Assembly: GCF_023195515.1 (NCBI RefSeq)
Contig: NZ_JALPKR020000002.1
Coordinates: 5,185,001 to 5,249,000 of the forward strand
Direction: 5' to 3'
DNA from: Variovorax sp. S12S4
GTDB lineage: Bacteria > Pseudomonadota > Gammaproteobacteria > Burkholderiales > Burkholderiaceae_C
Length of the DNA: 64,000 nucleotides
A model generated the notes under the pieces. It was not told where the DNA came from. It saw only the letters and a program-made list of their open reading frames with translations, and did not search any database. Each line of letters begins with the position of its first letter. Position 1 is the stretch's first letter. Shown piece after piece: positions 53,715 to 64,000 of the stretch. The position numbers and the translations under genes are program-made.

Positions 53715-54887
53715 ATGAACGACACCACATTGCCTTCTTCCGACCTGAACGCGCCGGGCCTCGGCGCCGCGTTGAACACGGCCCCGGAGCCCGCGGCTTT
53801 CGTCGATCCGTGGGAGGCGCTCTCGGCCGCGCCCGACGCCTCGGCCGCGAGCGCCTGGCTCGATGCGCCGGTGAACGCGGCCCATCAGCTCGCCGGCCAA
53901 GCCGACAGCGCCACCAGCGGTTTTCAACTGCACCGGCTCTGGGACGGCTCCCTGCCCGTCGAATCCTGGATCAATCAGGGCCTGGGCTGGGTGGTCGCGC
54001 ATTTCCGCCCCTTTTTCCAGACGGTGCGCCTGCCCATCGACAGCACGCTGAACTGGGTGCAGAGCCTGCTGACCGGCCTGCCGACGCTCGCGATGATCGC
54101 GCTCATCGGCCTTTTCGCCTGGCAGTTTGCGGGCCGCGCGCTCGCCATCGGCACCACGGCGGCGCTGCTGCTCGTGGCCATGCTGGGCATCTGGCCCGAG
54201 GCGATGGTCACGCTGTCGCTGGTGCTGACCTCGCTGGTCTTCTGCATGATCATCGGGCTGCCGCTCGGGGTGCTGCTGGCCAGCAGCGACCGCGCCCAGC
54301 GGATCATGCGGCCCGTGCTCGACGCGATGCAGACCACGCCGGCCTTCGTGTACCTCGTGCCTGTCGTGATGCTGTTCGGCATCGGCAATGTGCCGGGCGT
54401 GATCGTGACGATCATCTTCGCGCTGGCACCGTTGGTGCGCCTGACCAACCTGGGCCTGCGCCAGGTGCGGCCAGACCTGATCGAGGCTGCGCGGGCCTAC
54501 GGCGCCTCGCCCTGGCAGATGCTGGTGAAGGTGCAGCTGCCGCTGGCCATGCCGTCGATCATGGCGGGCATCAACCAGGCGCTGATGCTGTCGCTGTCGA
54601 TGGTGGTGATCGCTTCGATGATCGCGGTGGGCGGCCTCGGCCAGATGGTGCTGCGCGGCATCGGCCGGCTCGACATGGGCCTGGCGACCGTCGGCGGCCT
54701 GGGCATTGTGCTGCTGGCGATTTCGCTCGACCGCCTGACGCAGGCAATGGGCAAGTCGCGCCGCAGCGCGGGGCGGCGCTGGTGGCACACGGGTCCTGCC
54801 GGTCTTGCGCTGCGCGTACTGCAGCGCCTGGTGGGCACGCCTTCGCGCGACGCGGGCGCGCCCGTTCCCGCGCTTTCCACGCAATGA
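53715..54887 (+). CDS. proW: Glycine betaine/proline ABC transporter permease
   Basis: A 390-residue permease from ATG 53715. It has the proW-type long N-terminal region: about 80 polar residues, then an amphipathic stretch ([20 protein letters not shown]). About six to seven membrane helices follow. The ATPase-coupling loop is around [40 protein letters not shown] (EAARAYGAS core), and [17 protein letters not shown] is typical of the family. It is 22 nt downstream of proV and 23 nt upstream of proX. Confidence 0.92.
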   Translation: MNDTTLPSSDLNAPGLGAALNTAPEPAAFVDPWEALSAAPDASAASAWLDAPVNAAHQLAGQADSATSGFQLHRLWDGSLPVESWINQGLGWVVAHFRPFFQTVRLPIDSTLNWVQSLLTGLPTLAMIALIGLFAWQFAGRALAIGTTAALLLVAMLGIWPEAMVTLSLVLTSLVFCMIIGLPLGVLLASSDRAQRIMRPVLDAMQTTPAFVYLVPVVMLFGIGNVPGVIVTIIFALAPLVRLTNLGLRQVRPDLIEAARAYGASPWQMLVKVQLPLAMPSIMAGINQALMLSLSMVVIASMIAVGGLGQMVLRGIGRLDMGLATVGGLGIVLLAISLDRLTQAMGKSRRSAGRRWWHTGPAGLALRVLQRLVGTPSRDAGAPVPALSTQ

Positions 54888-54910
54888 CAGGCCATGGAGG
54901 AAATCAACGC

Positions 54911-55918
54911 ATGAAGAAAACCCGTCTTCTCATCGCCCGCGGCCTGCTCGCGCTCGGCTTCATCGCCATGGGTGCAACCGCACAGGCCGCCAACGACCTG
55001 CCCGGAAAAGGCGTCACCGTGCAGCCGCTCAAGAGTTCGCTCGCCGAAGAGGCTTTCCAGACGCTGCTCGTGATGCGCGCACTCGAAAAGCTCGGCTACA
55101 CGGTGGAACCCATGAAGGACCTCGAGCCCGCCACCGAGCACCTGGCCATTGCCAACGGAGACGCCACGTTCATGGCCAACCACTGGAGCCTGCTGCACGC
55201 GGACTTCTACAAGAACAGCGGCGGCGACGCGAAGCTCTCGCGCACCGGCGTGTACTCCGACGGCGCGGTGCAGGGCTACCTGATCGACCGCAAGACGGCC
55301 GAGCAATACAACATCACCAACATCGCGCAGTTGAAGGACCCGGCGATCGCCAGGCTCTTCGACGCGGACGGCGACGGCAAGGCCGACCTGACGGGCTGCA
55401 ACCCCGGCTGGGGGTGCGAGCTGGCCATCGAGAACCACCTTACTGCCTACCAGCTGCGCGACACCGTCACCCACAAGCAGGGCAGCTACGCCGCACTGAT
55501 GGCCGACACCATTGCCCGCTTCAAGCAGGACAAGCCGGTGCTGTACTACACCTGGACGCCCTACTGGGTTAGCGCCGTGCTGCGCCCCGGTGCGGACGTG
55601 GTGTGGCTGCAGGTGCCGTTCTCGTCCGCCCAGGGCGGCGGTGCGGACACGCAGCTTCCCAACGGCAAGAACTACGGGTTCCAGGCTAACAAGGAACAGA
55701 TCGTCGCCAACAGGGCTTTCGTCGAGAAGAATCCGGCCGCCGGCAGGCTGTTCGAGGTGATGAAACTGCCGATTGGCGACATCAACGCCCAGAACCTGCG
55801 CATGAGCCAGGGTGCCAATACGCAGCAAGACCTGGAGCGCCATACCGACGGCTGGATCCGGGCGCACCGGCCGCTATTCGACGGCTGGATCGAGGAAGCC
55901 CGGGCCGCCGCCAGGTAG
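54911..55918 (+). CDS. proX: Glycine betaine/proline ABC transporter substrate-binding protein
   Basis: A 335-residue periplasmic protein with signal peptide (cut near AQA-AND). The OpuAC fold shows the opening [37 protein letters not shown] with aromatic ligand residues, the cysteine pair GCNPGWGCE, and [12 protein letters not shown]. Tryptophans and tyrosines would form the cage for betaine-type quaternary amines. A GGAGG Shine-Dalgarno precedes ATG 54911. An 8-bp stem (55904-55911 with 55922-55929) overlaps the stop region. Confidence 0.92.
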   Translation: MKKTRLLIARGLLALGFIAMGATAQAANDLPGKGVTVQPLKSSLAEEAFQTLLVMRALEKLGYTVEPMKDLEPATEHLAIANGDATFMANHWSLLHADFYKNSGGDAKLSRTGVYSDGAVQGYLIDRKTAEQYNITNIAQLKDPAIARLFDADGDGKADLTGCNPGWGCELAIENHLTAYQLRDTVTHKQGSYAALMADTIARFKQDKPVLYYTWTPYWVSAVLRPGADVVWLQVPFSSAQGGGADTQLPNGKNYGFQANKEQIVANRAFVEKNPAAGRLFEVMKLPIGDINAQNLRMSQGANTQQDLERHTDGWIRAHRPLFDGWIEEARAAAR

Positions 55919-55976
55919 AACGCGGCGGCTGAGATAATCGGGGGGCGTTTCCACACTCCAAAGAACACCCCCCACC

Positions 55977-57530
55977 ATGACGACCACGATCCAGCAGGCC
56001 GACCTGATCGAATCGATCAGCGCCGCGCTGCAGTACATCAGCTACTACCACCCCGCCGACTACATCGCCCACCTGGCCAAGGCCTACGAGCGCGAGCAGA
56101 GCCCCGCCGCCAAGGACGCCATTGCGCAGATCCTGACCAACAGCAAGATGAGCGCGACCGGGCACCGCCCGATCTGCCAGGACACCGGCATCGTCAACGT
56201 GTTCCTCAAGGTGGGCATGGACGTTCGCTGGGGCGGTTTCACCGGCAGCCTGGAAGACGCCGTCAACGAAGGCGTGCGCCGCGGCTACAACCACCCCGAC
56301 AACACGCTGCGCGCCTCGGTCGTGGCCGATCCGCAGTTCGACCGCAAGAACACCAAGGACAACACGCCCGCGGTGATCTTCACCGAGATCGTTCCGGGCA
56401 ACACCGTCGAAGTGACGGTGGCGGCCAAGGGCGGCGGCAGCGAGAACAAGAGCAAGCTGGTCATGCTGAACCCCGGCGACAGCGTGGTCGACTGGGTGCT
56501 GAAGACGGTGCCCACCATGGGCGCCGGCTGGTGCCCGCCCGGCATGCTGGGCATCGGCATTGGCGGCACGGCCGAGAAAGCCGCGCTCATGGCCAAGGAA
56601 AGCCTGATGGACGACCTCGACATGCACGAGCTGCAGGCCAAGAAGGCCTCGGGCGCCGAACTCAGCAAGGTCGAGGCGCTGCGCATCGAGCTGTACGAGA
56701 AGGTCAACGCCCTGGGCATCGGCGCGCAGGGCCTGGGCGGCCTGGCCACCGTGCTCGACATCAAGATCAAGATGTACCCGACGCACGCGGCCAGCAAGCC
56801 CGTGGCGATGATTCCCAACTGCGCGGCGACCCGCCATGCGCACTTCGTGATGGACGGCAGCGGCGCGGTGTACCTCGACCCGCCTTCGCTCGACCTCTGG
56901 CCCGATGTGAACTGGGCACCCGACGAAAAGAAGAGCAAGCGCGTCGACCTCGACAAGCTCACGCCCGCCGAAGTGGCAAGCTGGAAGCCGGGCGACACGC
57001 TGCTGCTCAACGGCAAGATGCTCACCGGCCGCGACGCCGCGCACAAGCGCATCCAGGACATGCTGGCCAAGGGCGAGAAGCTGCCGGTGGACTTCACCAA
57101 CCGCGTCATCTACTACGTCGGCCCGGTCGATCCGGTGAAGGGCGAAGCCGTGGGCCCCGCGGGTCCGACCACGGCCACGCGCATGGACGGCTTCACCGAG
57201 ATGATGCTGGCCAAGACCGGCCTGATCGCGATGATCGGCAAGGCGGAGCGCGGCCCGGTTGCCATCGAAGCCATCAAGAAGCACAAGAGCGCCTACCTCA
57301 TGGCCGTGGGCGGCGCCGCCTACCTGGTGAGCAAGGCCATCAAGACCGCCAAGGTGGTGGGCTTCGAAGACCTGGGCATGGAAGCCATCTATGAATTCGA
57401 CGTGGTCGACATGCCCGTGACGGTGGCGGTCGACGCGGGCGGCACCAGCGCGCACATCACCGGCCCGGCCGAGTGGCAGAAGCGCATTGCCAGCGGCGAA
57501 TTCAAGACCATCATGATGGAAGAAGCTTGA
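55977..57530 (+). CDS. Class I fumarate hydratase ([4Fe-4S])
   Basis: A 517-residue iron-sulfur fumarase of the FumA/FumB type, alpha and beta parts in one chain. Cluster cysteines lie in RPICQDTG (near residue 66), AGWCPPGMLG, and IPNCAATRHAHF. The C-terminal beta half has ATRMDGFTEMMLAKTGLIAMIGK, PVAIEAIKKH and VGGAAYLVSKAIK. It converts fumarate to malate and is oxygen/superoxide sensitive. A GATAAT at 55933-55938 may be its -10 box. The stop overlaps the murI start by 4 nt (TTGA). Confidence 0.93.
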   Translation: MTTTIQQADLIESISAALQYISYYHPADYIAHLAKAYEREQSPAAKDAIAQILTNSKMSATGHRPICQDTGIVNVFLKVGMDVRWGGFTGSLEDAVNEGVRRGYNHPDNTLRASVVADPQFDRKNTKDNTPAVIFTEIVPGNTVEVTVAAKGGGSENKSKLVMLNPGDSVVDWVLKTVPTMGAGWCPPGMLGIGIGGTAEKAALMAKESLMDDLDMHELQAKKASGAELSKVEALRIELYEKVNALGIGAQGLGGLATVLDIKIKMYPTHAASKPVAMIPNCAATRHAHFVMDGSGAVYLDPPSLDLWPDVNWAPDEKKSKRVDLDKLTPAEVASWKPGDTLLLNGKMLTGRDAAHKRIQDMLAKGEKLPVDFTNRVIYYVGPVDPVKGEAVGPAGPTTATRMDGFTEMMLAKTGLIAMIGKAERGPVAIEAIKKHKSAYLMAVGGAAYLVSKAIKTAKVVGFEDLGMEAIYEFDVVDMPVTVAVDAGGTSAHITGPAEWQKRIASGEFKTIMMEEA

Positions 57531-58339
57531 GCCTGATTGGCGTCTTCGACAGCGGTGTCGGCGGGCTCAGCGTGCTCGCCGCGCTGCGCGCCGAGTTGCC
57601 GTACGAACGCTTCGTGTATTTCGCCGACACGGCCTATGCGCCGTACGGCGAGCGCGGCGACGCCTATGTGATCGAGCGTTCGCGCAAGGTGACGGAACAA
57701 CTGATCGCCGAGCACGCCATCAAGGCCCTCGTGGTGGCGTGCAACACCGCCACCACGGCGGCGATTCACCTGCTGCGCGCCGAGCATCCGGCACTGCCCA
57801 TCGTGGGCCTGGAGCCCGCGCTCAAACCCGCCGTGGCAACGAGCCGCACCGGGCACATCTCGGTAATGGCCACGCGGGGAACGCTGGCGAGTGCCAAGTA
57901 CGCGGCGCTGCGGGAGTCTTTCGCAGGATCGGCGACCGTGCGGGCCGTGCCTTGCGACGGGCTCGTGAAGGCCATCGAAGGCTTCGACACCGCGGCCATT
58001 GCCGCACTGTGTGAACGCTACATGACCGAGGCCGGGCCTTTCGGCCACGCCTCCGGCGAGGTCGACACCGTGGTGCTCGGCTGCACGCATTACCCCCTCG
58101 TGAAGAGTGAGCTGCAGCGCCATGCACCGCCTGCGCTGCGCTTCATCGACACCGGCGCACCGGTTGCTCAGCAGACGCGGCGCGTACTGGCGTCGCTCGG
58201 CGGGCTTGCGGATAGCGGCGAGGGCGGACTGGTCTTGCAGGGCAGCGGCGACCTGGCCGTGCTCGAAGCGGCCGTCGCGCACTGGCTGCAAAAGCCCCGA
58301 CAACAAAGTGCCGCAGCACCTGCCGCGAACTCCGTCTGA
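57527..58339 (+). CDS. murI: Glutamate racemase
   Basis: A 270-residue enzyme that makes D-glutamate for peptidoglycan. The catalytic cysteines are in VACNTATT near residue 72 and LGCTHYPL near residue 184, with the acidic FDSGVGGLSVL at the N-terminus. The start chosen is TTG 57527 (S/L-I-G-V-F-D-S-G), overlapping the fumarase stop as TTGA, with GGAAGAAG just upstream. Upstream in-frame codons fall inside the fumarase gene and are not family-like. Translation is probably coupled to the fumarase. Confidence 0.9.
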   Translation: MSLIGVFDSGVGGLSVLAALRAELPYERFVYFADTAYAPYGERGDAYVIERSRKVTEQLIAEHAIKALVVACNTATTAAIHLLRAEHPALPIVGLEPALKPAVATSRTGHISVMATRGTLASAKYAALRESFAGSATVRAVPCDGLVKAIEGFDTAAIAALCERYMTEAGPFGHASGEVDTVVLGCTHYPLVKSELQRHAPPALRFIDTGAPVAQQTRRVLASLGGLADSGEGGLVLQGSGDLAVLEAAVAHWLQKPRQQSAAAPAANSV

Positions 58340-58349
58340 AGCGTTCGGC

Positions 58350-59132
58350 ATGCGCCTGTTTCTACGCCGCACCCTGCTCCTGCTGTGCCTCTCGGCCGCC
58401 GGCCTGAGCCATGCAGCCTGCGAGAGCGGCCTGGCCGAGCGCATGCATGCCAAGCTGTATCCGAATCGAGCGCTCGACGAGCGGCTGGCCGCGTGCAAGC
58501 CTTGGCCGGCGTTTCCGGGGCGCAGCATCGTGGTGCTGCCAGTGCCGCGCGAGACCAGCAGCACGGGCGCCAAGGTGTTCGACCTGGAACTGCTGCTCAT
58601 CCAGCGCCCGGACAACGGCAATACCGAGCGCGACACGGTCATCGGCCGCATCTTCCAGCCCGAGGCGCTCGACGAAGACAGCGCGACCGCCATTCAGGAC
58701 ATTCGAATCGACACCTCGCGCTATGTGCTGTCTTCCGACACGCGCGCATTCGGCCTGCGCGTGCGCTACAGGAGCACCGCGCCCGGCAGCTCGGCCGCGA
58801 GCGAAACCATTCGCCTCTACGTGCACCACGGCAGCAAGCTGCGGCAGGTGCTGCAGGAGGTCGAGCTCGACCACGACAGCGGCGAATGGGACAGCACCTG
58901 CACCGGCCGCTTCGAGAAACTGCGCACCATGCTTTCGGTGGGCAAGTCTGCAAGCAACGGCTACGCCGACCTGCAACTCTCGCGCACGCTGGTTCAGAGC
59001 CACGCACAAATGCAGGAAGACCAGGGCTGCACCGAGAAGGCCCTGCCCGCGCGATTCAGCAACGTGACGCTGCGCTACGACGGCGAGCGCTACCGGGTGC
59101 CCAAGTCGCTACAGCAACAGCAGATGCCCTGA
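58350..59132 (+). CDS. Hypothetical secreted protein
   Basis: A 260-residue protein from ATG 58350, 10 nt after the murI stop. The signal peptide MRLFLRRTLLLLCLSAAG is cut near SHA-ACE. The mature part has five cysteines (two or more probably paired), a segment IVVLPVPRE, LLLIQRPDNG, and late FEKLRTMLSVGKSASNGY; beta-rich by eye. I do not recognise a family. Position suggests co-transcription with murI, and a periplasmic location is inferred from the signal. Confidence 0.7.
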   Translation: MRLFLRRTLLLLCLSAAGLSHAACESGLAERMHAKLYPNRALDERLAACKPWPAFPGRSIVVLPVPRETSSTGAKVFDLELLLIQRPDNGNTERDTVIGRIFQPEALDEDSATAIQDIRIDTSRYVLSSDTRAFGLRVRYRSTAPGSSAASETIRLYVHHGSKLRQVLQEVELDHDSGEWDSTCTGRFEKLRTMLSVGKSASNGYADLQLSRTLVQSHAQMQEDQGCTEKALPARFSNVTLRYDGERYRVPKSLQQQQMP

Positions 59133-59142
59133 CCCGCGGGCT

Positions 59143-60435
59143 CTACCGGCTGCGCAGAGCGGCTGTGCGGCCACGCGCCATGTCGATGGGCAGCAACAGC
59201 AGCAAGCCCGCCACGAACAACACCGCGGTCGAGAGAATGGCAATGCGCTGGTTGCCGCCCGCGGCCCAAGTAATGGCGCCGAACATGAGCGGACCGATGA
59301 TGCTCGCCAGCCGCGTGGCAAAGGTCCAGAGCCCGAAGAACTCGGCAAGCTGCTGCGGCGGCGCGAGGTAGCCGGTCATTGCGCGTCCGGCCGACTGGCT
59401 CGAGCCCATGGCGAGACCCGCGATGGCTGCAGCCCACCAGAAGGCGCCCTTGGTGGTAGCCATGGCCGCTATCACGCACACGGCAATCCACGCCACCAGC
59501 GTGGCGGCCAGCGAGATCTTGTGGCCCACGCGGTCCTGCAAGCTGAAGGCGCCCAGCGCGGCCGCCAGGTTGAGTACGAAGATCAGCACCATGGTCTCGC
59601 TCGCAACAAAGCCGATGACCTGCTCTGCGTAGATGGCGGCCAGCGTGATGGCCACCGCCACGCCGCCTTGGTAGAAGACCGTGCAGATCAGCAACTGCAT
59701 GAAGTCGCGGTACGCGCGAGCCTCGCGAAAGGTTGCGCGCAGTTGCTGCCACGTGCCAACTGCCCTGGTCGCCGCCTGGGGCTGCGCGCGCTCCGGCAGC
59801 AATGCAAACGTGGCCGAGGCTGCCGCGCCGTAGATGGCCGCCGTGATCAGCATGGTGACCGGAACGAAATGCGACGCCGGCAGGCCTTTGGCTTGGGCCG
59901 AAAGCACATAGGCCAGGCACAGGCCGAGCGCGAGCATTCCGCCGATATAGCCGAAGCCCCAGCCCCATCCGCTGACCTTCCCCATTCCCTCGGCCGTCGC
60001 GAGTTCAGGCAGGAAGGCGCCGGTCAGCGACTCGCCGTACGAATAGAAGGTGTTCGAGACGATCACCAGCGCCATGGCAATGGCAACGCCTTGGGTGCCC
60101 GAAAACCCCGGCGTGAGCGCGAGCGCTGCGGTCGCAACCACGCAGCCCAGCGTTGCCACGGCAAGCACGCGCTTCTTGGCTGCTCGCCGGTCGGCCCAGG
60201 CACCGATGGCAGGCATCGAGAGCATGACGATGGCATAGGAGATGCTGAGCGCCGCGGTCCATGCGAAGGCCGCCCAAGGCGCGCCCTTGGCGATGCCACC
60301 CACGAAGTAAGCGGCGAACACGGCCGTGATGACGACCGTGGTGTAGCCCGAGTTCGCAAAGTCGTACATCGCCCAGCCGAACACCTCGCGCTTGCGCACG
60401 CCGGGGTTCAGGGCTGAGGACGGAAACAGCGCCAT
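59143..60435 (-). CDS. MFS transporter, UMF1 (Atg22-like) family
   Basis: A 430-residue membrane protein with about twelve hydrophobic helices. The UMF1 opening is VFGWAMYDFANSGYTTVV, followed by the MFS loop GAWADRRAAKKRVL, then SYGESLTGAFLPELA and SGWGWGFGYIGGM, and a second-half loop DRVGHKISL. Vacuolar Atg22 proteins export amino acids; the bacterial substrate is unknown. It converges with the secreted-protein gene. Confidence 0.88.
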   Translation of the reverse strand: MALFPSSALNPGVRKREVFGWAMYDFANSGYTTVVITAVFAAYFVGGIAKGAPWAAFAWTAALSISYAIVMLSMPAIGAWADRRAAKKRVLAVATLGCVVATAALALTPGFSGTQGVAIAMALVIVSNTFYSYGESLTGAFLPELATAEGMGKVSGWGWGFGYIGGMLALGLCLAYVLSAQAKGLPASHFVPVTMLITAAIYGAAASATFALLPERAQPQAATRAVGTWQQLRATFREARAYRDFMQLLICTVFYQGGVAVAITLAAIYAEQVIGFVASETMVLIFVLNLAAALGAFSLQDRVGHKISLAATLVAWIAVCVIAAMATTKGAFWWAAAIAGLAMGSSQSAGRAMTGYLAPPQQLAEFFGLWTFATRLASIIGPLMFGAITWAAGGNQRIAILSTAVLFVAGLLLLLPIDMARGRTAALRSR

Positions 60436-60477
60436 GAGGCGTTGTCGATCAGGGCGCCGGGCGTTTCGCGGAGTCAG

Positions 60478-61110
60478 TCAGTGCAGGTGGCGCGGACGGC
60501 GGCCGCCGCCATGCCCGCCACCGCTGCCACTGCCGCCGGTGCCGCGCGGGCGCTTGCCGATTTCGAGCGAGTTCACGAGCGCATCGAAGCGGTCGCTGAA
60601 GAGACGGTCGATTTCGGAAACCACGCCGCCCAGCTCGGCGCCGTCGAAGTGGCGCTCCATGAGGTTGACGACGTCTTCGACCAGCAGGTCGCGCTGCACC
60701 TGCATGATCGCGGCCGGATTGGGGCCGACGAACAGCATCAGGAAATCGTCGCGAGACTCTTCCTCGGGGTCGCCCTCTTCTTCGTCGAAGTCGGTGTCGT
60801 AGAACGTGACCTCGATGGCCGCGCCGCGCTCCGAGAGCTCGTTCAGCGCCATGCACATTTCGTCGAGCGCCTGGCGAAAGTCTTCGTCGCCCGGCACCGT
60901 CCAGCACATCTGGAGCATGTGGTCCTTCTGCTCGAAACGAATGCCGGGTTCTTCCTCGTAGGTGCTGGTGGCACCGTCTGCCAGCGACTTGGCGCCCGCA
61001 TAGGCCCACAGCGGCTTGAGAGCTTCCTGGATCTGGTCGAAGCTGACGTCGGACCGCAGCGGCACGTCGCCGTGCACATGAATTTCAAATGGAGCGTTGT
61101 AACGAGGCAT
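60478..61110 (-). CDS. DUF6806 family protein
   Basis: A 210-residue soluble protein starting MPRYNAPFEIHVHGDVPL. It has the conserved middle GIRFEQKDHMLQMCWTVPG, a very acidic loop (DTDFDEEEGDPEEESRDD), and PAAIMQVQRDLLVEDVVNLM. The last about 25 residues are low complexity, Gly/Arg/His-rich (RGTGGSGSGGGHGGGRRPRH). I recognise the fold region as DUF6806, function unknown. The tail could bind metal or nucleic acid, which is speculation. It lies next to the tRNA-Leu gene. Confidence 0.72.
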   Translation of the reverse strand: MPRYNAPFEIHVHGDVPLRSDVSFDQIQEALKPLWAYAGAKSLADGATSTYEEEPGIRFEQKDHMLQMCWTVPGDEDFRQALDEMCMALNELSERGAAIEVTFYDTDFDEEEGDPEEESRDDFLMLFVGPNPAAIMQVQRDLLVEDVVNLMERHFDGAELGGVVSEIDRLFSDRFDALVNSLEIGKRPRGTGGSGSGGGHGGGRRPRHLH

Positions 61111-61132
61111 TGTGTGCTCCCTTGTCTAGATG

Positions 61133-61224
61133 TGGTGCCCGGAACGGGGGTCGAACCCGTATGCCCCGATTAAGGAAGCGGCGGATTTTAAGTCCGATGT
61201 GTCTACCAATTTCACCATCCGGGC
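61133..61224 (-). tRNA. tRNA-Leu (anticodon UAA)
   Basis: 92 nt including an encoded CCA (61133-61135). Acceptor stem GCCCGGA pairs with TTCCGGGC before ACCA. It has a class II long variable arm, T loop GTTCGACCC, and anticodon TAA in the loop ACTTAAAAT. Confidence 0.95.
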
Positions 61225-61254
61225 CTCGGGTTGAACATCGACGATAACCCAAAC

Positions 61255-61294
61255 AAAACGAGCCCCGGCAACGCAGGTTGGCGGGGCTCATTTT
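61255..61294 (-). terminator. Terminator-like hairpin between tRNA-Cys and tRNA-Leu
   Basis: Seven-bp stem GAGCCCC (61260-61266) with GGGGCTC (61283-61289) and a 16-nt loop. On the minus strand it is followed by GTTTTGTTT. It leaves only about 30 nt before the tRNA-Leu gene. Confidence 0.65.
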
Positions 61295-61329
61295 CAGTGG
61301 AGGGTGGATCGAACTTGATCAGAGAGAGG

Positions 61330-61403
61330 TGGAGGCGCGACCCGGAGTCGAACCGGGCTAGACGGATTTGCAATCCGTTGCATAACCGCTTTGCTATCGC
61401 GCC
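61330..61403 (-). tRNA. tRNA-Cys (anticodon GCA)
   Basis: 74 nt including an encoded CCA. Acceptor GGCGCGA pairs with TCGCGCC. Anticodon loop ATTGCAAAT (GCA). T loop GTTCGACTC. Confidence 0.95.
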
Positions 61404-61430
61404 ACGCTGAAAAACGAAATCGAACTCGCG

Positions 61431-61459
61431 AAAAAAAGGGAAGCATTGCTTCCCTTTTT
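61431..61459 (-). terminator. Strong terminator-like hairpin between tRNA-Gly and tRNA-Cys
   Basis: Stem AAAAAGGGAAGC (61433-61444) with GCTTCCCTTTTT (61448-61459), loop of 3 nt. On the minus strand it is followed by a run of seven T. A textbook intrinsic terminator, yet only 27 nt before tRNA-Cys on the same strand. Confidence 0.8.
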
Positions 61460-61466
61460 CAAAAAC

Positions 61467-61542
61467 TGGAGCGGGAAAAGAGTCTCGAACTCTCGACCTC
61501 AACCTTGGCAAGGTTGCGCTCTACCAACTGAGCTATTCCCGC
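61467..61542 (-). tRNA. tRNA-Gly (anticodon GCC)
   Basis: 76 nt including an encoded CCA. Acceptor GCGGGAA pairs with TTCCCGC. D loop AGCTCAGTTGGTAGAGC, anticodon loop CTTGCCAAG (GCC), T loop GTTCGAGAC. It lies 54 nt downstream of lon on the same strand. Confidence 0.96.
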
Positions 61543-61596
61543 GTTTCGAGCCTCGAATTATAGAACACTTTTTCGGGGCCCGGCAAGTTTTGCCGA

Positions 61597-64000
<2,404 letters not shown>

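Noticed and set aside
55904..55929. GC-rich 8-bp hairpin at the proX end as an intrinsic terminator
   Set aside because: No T-run follows on either strand; it may just be Ala-rich coding sequence repeated by chance.
61133..61542. tRNA cluster as an integration site of a genomic island
   Set aside because: No duplicated tRNA 3' end and no integrase nearby; flanking genes are lon and a conserved unknown.

Overview
The window is GC-rich (visibly G/C at third codon positions), gene-dense and almost entirely chromosomal housekeeping plus accessory metabolism. Gene content and protein style (TauE next to zapA and 6S RNA, a LysR gene divergent from ilvD, small Trp-rich protein, DUF6172 and DUF6806 proteins, Bug-type binding protein, proVWX between two fumarases) point to a betaproteobacterium of the Comamonadaceae, most likely Variovorax. 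That identification is from recognition, not from a search. I see no transposase, integrase, phage gene, CRISPR array or origin.

Layout. 1-5.1 kb: end of an Ldh-family dehydrogenase, a long inverted repeat, DUF6172, an aminotransferase, nth, an SDR and an AraC-type regulator. 5.1-9.0 kb: a leftward cobQ-cobT-cobS-cobC run (late cobalamin assembly). 9.0-17.3 kb: a leftward operon of a hydrolase-like protein, periplasmic adaptor, RND pump and outer-membrane factor, with a divergent LysR gene. 17.3-27.1 kb: a cobalamin riboswitch heads a leftward run btuB-cobU-btuF-btuC-btuD-cobO-cbiB-cobD that continues by 4-nt overlaps into lrgA-lrgB. 27.2-29.4 kb: zapB-like, zapA, 6S RNA, a TauE/SafE permease and a UspA protein. 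29.5-34.5 kb: an AraC regulator divergent from nitrilase and aldoxime dehydratase (aldoxime to nitrile to acid), then a serine hydrolase. 34.5-40.2 kb: malonate use (GntR regulator, malonyl-CoA decarboxylase, Bug protein, enoyl-CoA hydratase, malonyl-CoA synthetase). 40.2-50.5 kb: lgt, LysR/ilvD, membrane proteins, cytochrome c, LapA-like, acs, a UPF0114 protein, LysR plus an NAD(P)-binding protein. 50.5-59.1 kb: fumC, proVWX, class I fumarase, murI and a secreted protein. 59.1-64 kb: UMF1-type MFS, DUF6806, tRNA-Leu, tRNA-Cys, tRNA-Gly, and lon running off the right edge.

How the parts work together: the two cobalamin loci supply uptake (BtuB, BtuCDF) and the late steps from corrinoid adenosylation to nucleotide-loop assembly, with no corrin-ring genes here, so the window alone supports salvage or late synthesis. 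The malonate genes form one regulated operon. The aldoxime/nitrile genes form a second, AraC-controlled, catabolic unit.

Three genes (nth, cobO, lgt) each look one base short. In nth and cobO the missing base falls in a run of five identical bases near the start. lgt is normally essential, so uncorrected sequence errors are the simplest reading, and this should be settled before any biological meaning is attached. I did not find a clearly new system. The most unusual items are the serine-less hydrolase in the efflux operon, lrgAB coupled to the B12 operon, the long proV leader, the hairpin-separated tRNA genes and the inverted repeat at 340-600.
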